From ChocPot-Mid sp964511865 (GTDB lineage: Bacteria; Bacteroidota; Ignavibacteria; Kapaibacteriales; UBA2268): a DNA stretch of 15,236 nt. Position 1 is the first letter of the stretch. The number at the start of each line of letters is the position of its first letter. Shown here in pieces: positions 13,330 to 15,236 of the stretch. The stretch spans positions 1 to 15,236 of the forward strand of contig CAZEHW010000066.1 in assembly GCA_964511865.1 (NCBI GenBank), given 5' to 3'. The notes under the pieces were generated by a model. The model made no database searches. It was not told where the DNA came from and was given only the letters and a program-made list of their open reading frames with translations. Made by a program: the position numbers and the translations under genes.

Positions 13330-15236
13330 TTATTCTTGCTCCAAGAGTAGAGAACGATTAATAATCAATGGTAATATCTTTTCAAATTTATTAAATCTGA
13401 ACCTAATAAAGTATAAACCCGAAGTAAATTCTGATGTACTTAAAACAAAAGAATTCAATCCTGATTGTGACATTCCTTCATATATATTTTCAATTAACTT
13501 TCCATTGCTATTGTATAAATCAATATCGACTATCAAATTTTCTTTTATATCATAATTAATTGTAACTTCATTTTTGGAAGGAAATGGTAAAAAATAAGCA
13601 ATAAAATCTTCATTTGTAGAATCAAAATTATTCATTTCTATATCTTCTTTTTTCTTATAATACCCGCCGGGACCTGCCTCACAAGAAAATTCAAAACAAC
13701 ATAATTCACTTAAATCCGAACCATACAGACAAATAGTCAAAGGCATTGAAGCACTACCCTCAATTAACATTTGAACAGGAAAAGTTCCGAAAGGTAAAAA
13801 TCGAGGCACATCCATCCAGTTAATATTGTTAATTTTATAAACCCAACCCATATCATCAATTGCTGAAATTTGATATATTTTACAATCATAATTTACCGAA
13901 GGATTAAACAACAATCTGTAATATCCATTTTCCTGTAAGTCACATGACACACCATCAATAAAATCCTCTAAATCGCAACACTTACTTTTACAACTGTCAA
14001 GAGAAATAGCTATACTTTTTGAACAACCCGGACCACCTGTATATGAAACAAACTCAATATTTATTATATAAGGTTCATTTTGAGTTAAATCATCTTTTGG
14101 AATACATAATGTTAATTGGTTTAAATCACCTGTTTGATTAATAGGGTCTCCGGTTGGAGAAACCTTATCTCCATTAGGTAAAGTTACTACTACTTCCGTT
14201 AGTCTGCAATTTATATCAGGTAAAATGTTCGGGGGTTTACAATACTTGAATTCAAGCAAATAACAGCAAGGATTATTTTCTATAGGTATGACCGCGAAAT
14301 CAGTCAGCAGTTCACAACAATTTTTTTTGCAGTTTACGTCAAATTCCCATTTTTCTACAGGTTCACAACTGTCATCAATTTCAAAAGTAAATTTATTTTT
14401 TGCTTTATCATTTACATCCCAGATACCATTAGGATTTCCATAAGGATACTCCGGACTAACGCAGATTCTACCAAAAATATAGCCGTCTTCTGAATTTGTT
14501 GGTTTAAAAGTTGAATCTCTATCAAACCTAAAGGTTTTATGACCATCGGAAAAACCAAAATCTGTCATATCCCACAATCCTGATTCAAACCAAATATCAT
14601 CAGGTGGGTAAGATGCACTATCAAAAGTCATTTTAATACCATTCGCAGTAAATGCACAAGGTAATTTGCTCATAAGTTTCAAATCATAACAACATTCTTC
14701 ATTTTGATTCGAATCTGTTTCAACAGGAATTAATTCAATATTAAAAGCTTCTTCCATCTGGTAATCATCACAGGTACATTGACATCTTATGTCAATAGTA
14801 TTAGTACAAATAACTGAAGAAGGACTGTCCCCATATACAATATTTAACTTATAATTTCCACTAAATTCATTAACGCAAAAATCAATACCATCTTCAAGTT
14901 TTGTACCGGGTTGTAAATCAACGACATATACACCAATCTGAGAAGTATCATTTTGGTCATGTTCAAGTTCAAGTTTAATTGAATTTATATCGCAAGCATT
15001 AGAATTGCTGTAAAAATCAATATGGTAACAGCATTTATTTTCCTGCCCTTCTTCGTAATTTTCTTTTAATGTTAAGACAGTTTTAAAATAATCATCAGTA
15101 CAGTAACAATTTTTTGTTGGGATACAATAATAATTCTCATCTAATACAATTGATGTATCTTCATGTATATCAGGTCTAACAGATTCAACACCTGTAACTA
15201 ATTTGAAGCTATCTTTAATATCAGTTCTTGTCAAAT
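13330..15236 (-). CDS. Cysteine-rich repeat protein with C-terminal T9SS-type domain (5' end outside window)
   Basis: The frame is open to the window edge; the codon at 15234 is TTG and no signal peptide is seen, so the true start lies beyond 15236. About 634 residues are visible. They hold at least four similar units of about 110-150 residues. Each begins with a cysteine cluster (C43/C45, C151/C153/C155, C302/C306/C307, C415/C419/C420), and three also contain a CCY strand (69-71, 181-183, 323-325) that leads into a beta-rich, Ig-like segment. C512-C513 lie in a related strand of the last unit. The C-terminal about 85 residues (from about 546: FLPFPSKNEVTINYDI, then YNSNGKLIENIY and SGLYFIRFRF) match the layout of a T9SS type A sorting domain, although the usual YPNP has become FPSK. 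The protein is expected at the cell surface or secreted, with disulfides. No known family is recognised. Confidence 0.8.
   Translation of the reverse strand, partial: LTRTDIKDSFKLVTGVESVRPDIHEDTSIVLDENYYCIPTKNCYCTDDYFKTVLTLKENYEEGQENKCCYHIDFYSNSNACDINSIKLELEHDQNDTSQIGVYVVDLQPGTKLEDGIDFCVNEFSGNYKLNIVYGDSPSSVICTNTIDIRCQCTCDDYQMEEAFNIELIPVETDSNQNEECCYDLKLMSKLPCAFTANGIKMTFDSASYPPDDIWFESGLWDMTDFGFSDGHKTFRFDRDSTFKPTNSEDGYIFGRICVSPEYPYGNPNGIWDVNDKAKNKFTFEIDDSCEPVEKWEFDVNCKKNCCELLTDFAVIPIENNPCCYLLEFKYCKPPNILPDINCRLTEVVVTLPNGDKVSPTGDPINQTGDLNQLTLCIPKDDLTQNEPYIINIEFVSYTGGPGCSKSIAISLDSCKSKCCDLEDFIDGVSCDLQENGYYRLLFNPSVNYDCKIYQISAIDDMGWVYKINNINWMDVPRFLPFGTFPVQMLIEGSASMPLTICLYGSDLSELCCFEFSCEAGPGGYYKKKEDIEMNNFDSTNEDFIAYFLPFPSKNEVTINYDIKENLIVDIDLYNSNGKLIENIYEGMSQSGLNSFVLSTSEFTSGLYFIRFRFNKFEKILPLIINRSLLLEQE

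Overview
The window is AT-rich DNA carrying eleven recognisable protein genes and one run of ten Ns at 13311-13320, so it is a scaffolded draft assembly. It suggests a Gram-negative member of the Bacteroidota/Chlorobi/Ignavibacteria-Kapabacteria superphylum. The evidence is two proteins ending in type IX secretion (T9SS) C-terminal sorting domains, a lipid A pathway, an OmpA-type outer-membrane protein, an exported helix-hairpin-helix/beta-barrel protein, and TAnnTTTG-like promoter motifs. The exact phylum is inference; no rRNA or tRNA gene is present.

Layout. Positions 1-1742 (+): the last codons of an upstream gene, then a PhoR/WalK-type sensor histidine kinase overlapping it by ATGA. Positions 1834-3763 (+): a helix-hairpin-helix outer-membrane protein split by a one-base frameshift near 3001. 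Positions 3758-4315 (-): a small M23-fold protein without a signal peptide and without two of the usual active-site histidines. Positions 4519-8055 (-): a tightly packed operon in the order lpxB, DUF374 acyltransferase, lpxK, class I glutamine-amidotransferase-fold (C26) lipoprotein. Positions 8238-9569 (+): a YeiH-family (UPF0324) membrane transporter with a strong terminator hairpin. Positions 9716-11764 (+): a two-module OmpA-family protein. Positions 11913-13232 (-): a secreted seven-unit propeller with a T9SS domain. Positions 13330-15236 (-): a cysteine-rich T9SS cargo protein that runs off the window.

How they fit together. Most of the window concerns the cell envelope. LpxB and LpxK catalyse consecutive steps of lipid A synthesis, and the acyltransferase between them is a good candidate for a non-LpxL/LpxM secondary acyltransferase. 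The lipoprotein hydrolase is translationally coupled to lpxK. The OmpA-family protein can tether the outer membrane to peptidoglycan through two modules. The last two genes encode cell-surface or secreted cargo.

I see no defence system, mobile element, CRISPR array or phage. The most distinctive points are the degenerate M23 protein, the exported C26 hydrolase in a lipid A operon, the acyltransferase context, a palindrome inside a T9SS sorting domain with a GC shift, and the double-cysteine repeats of the last protein.
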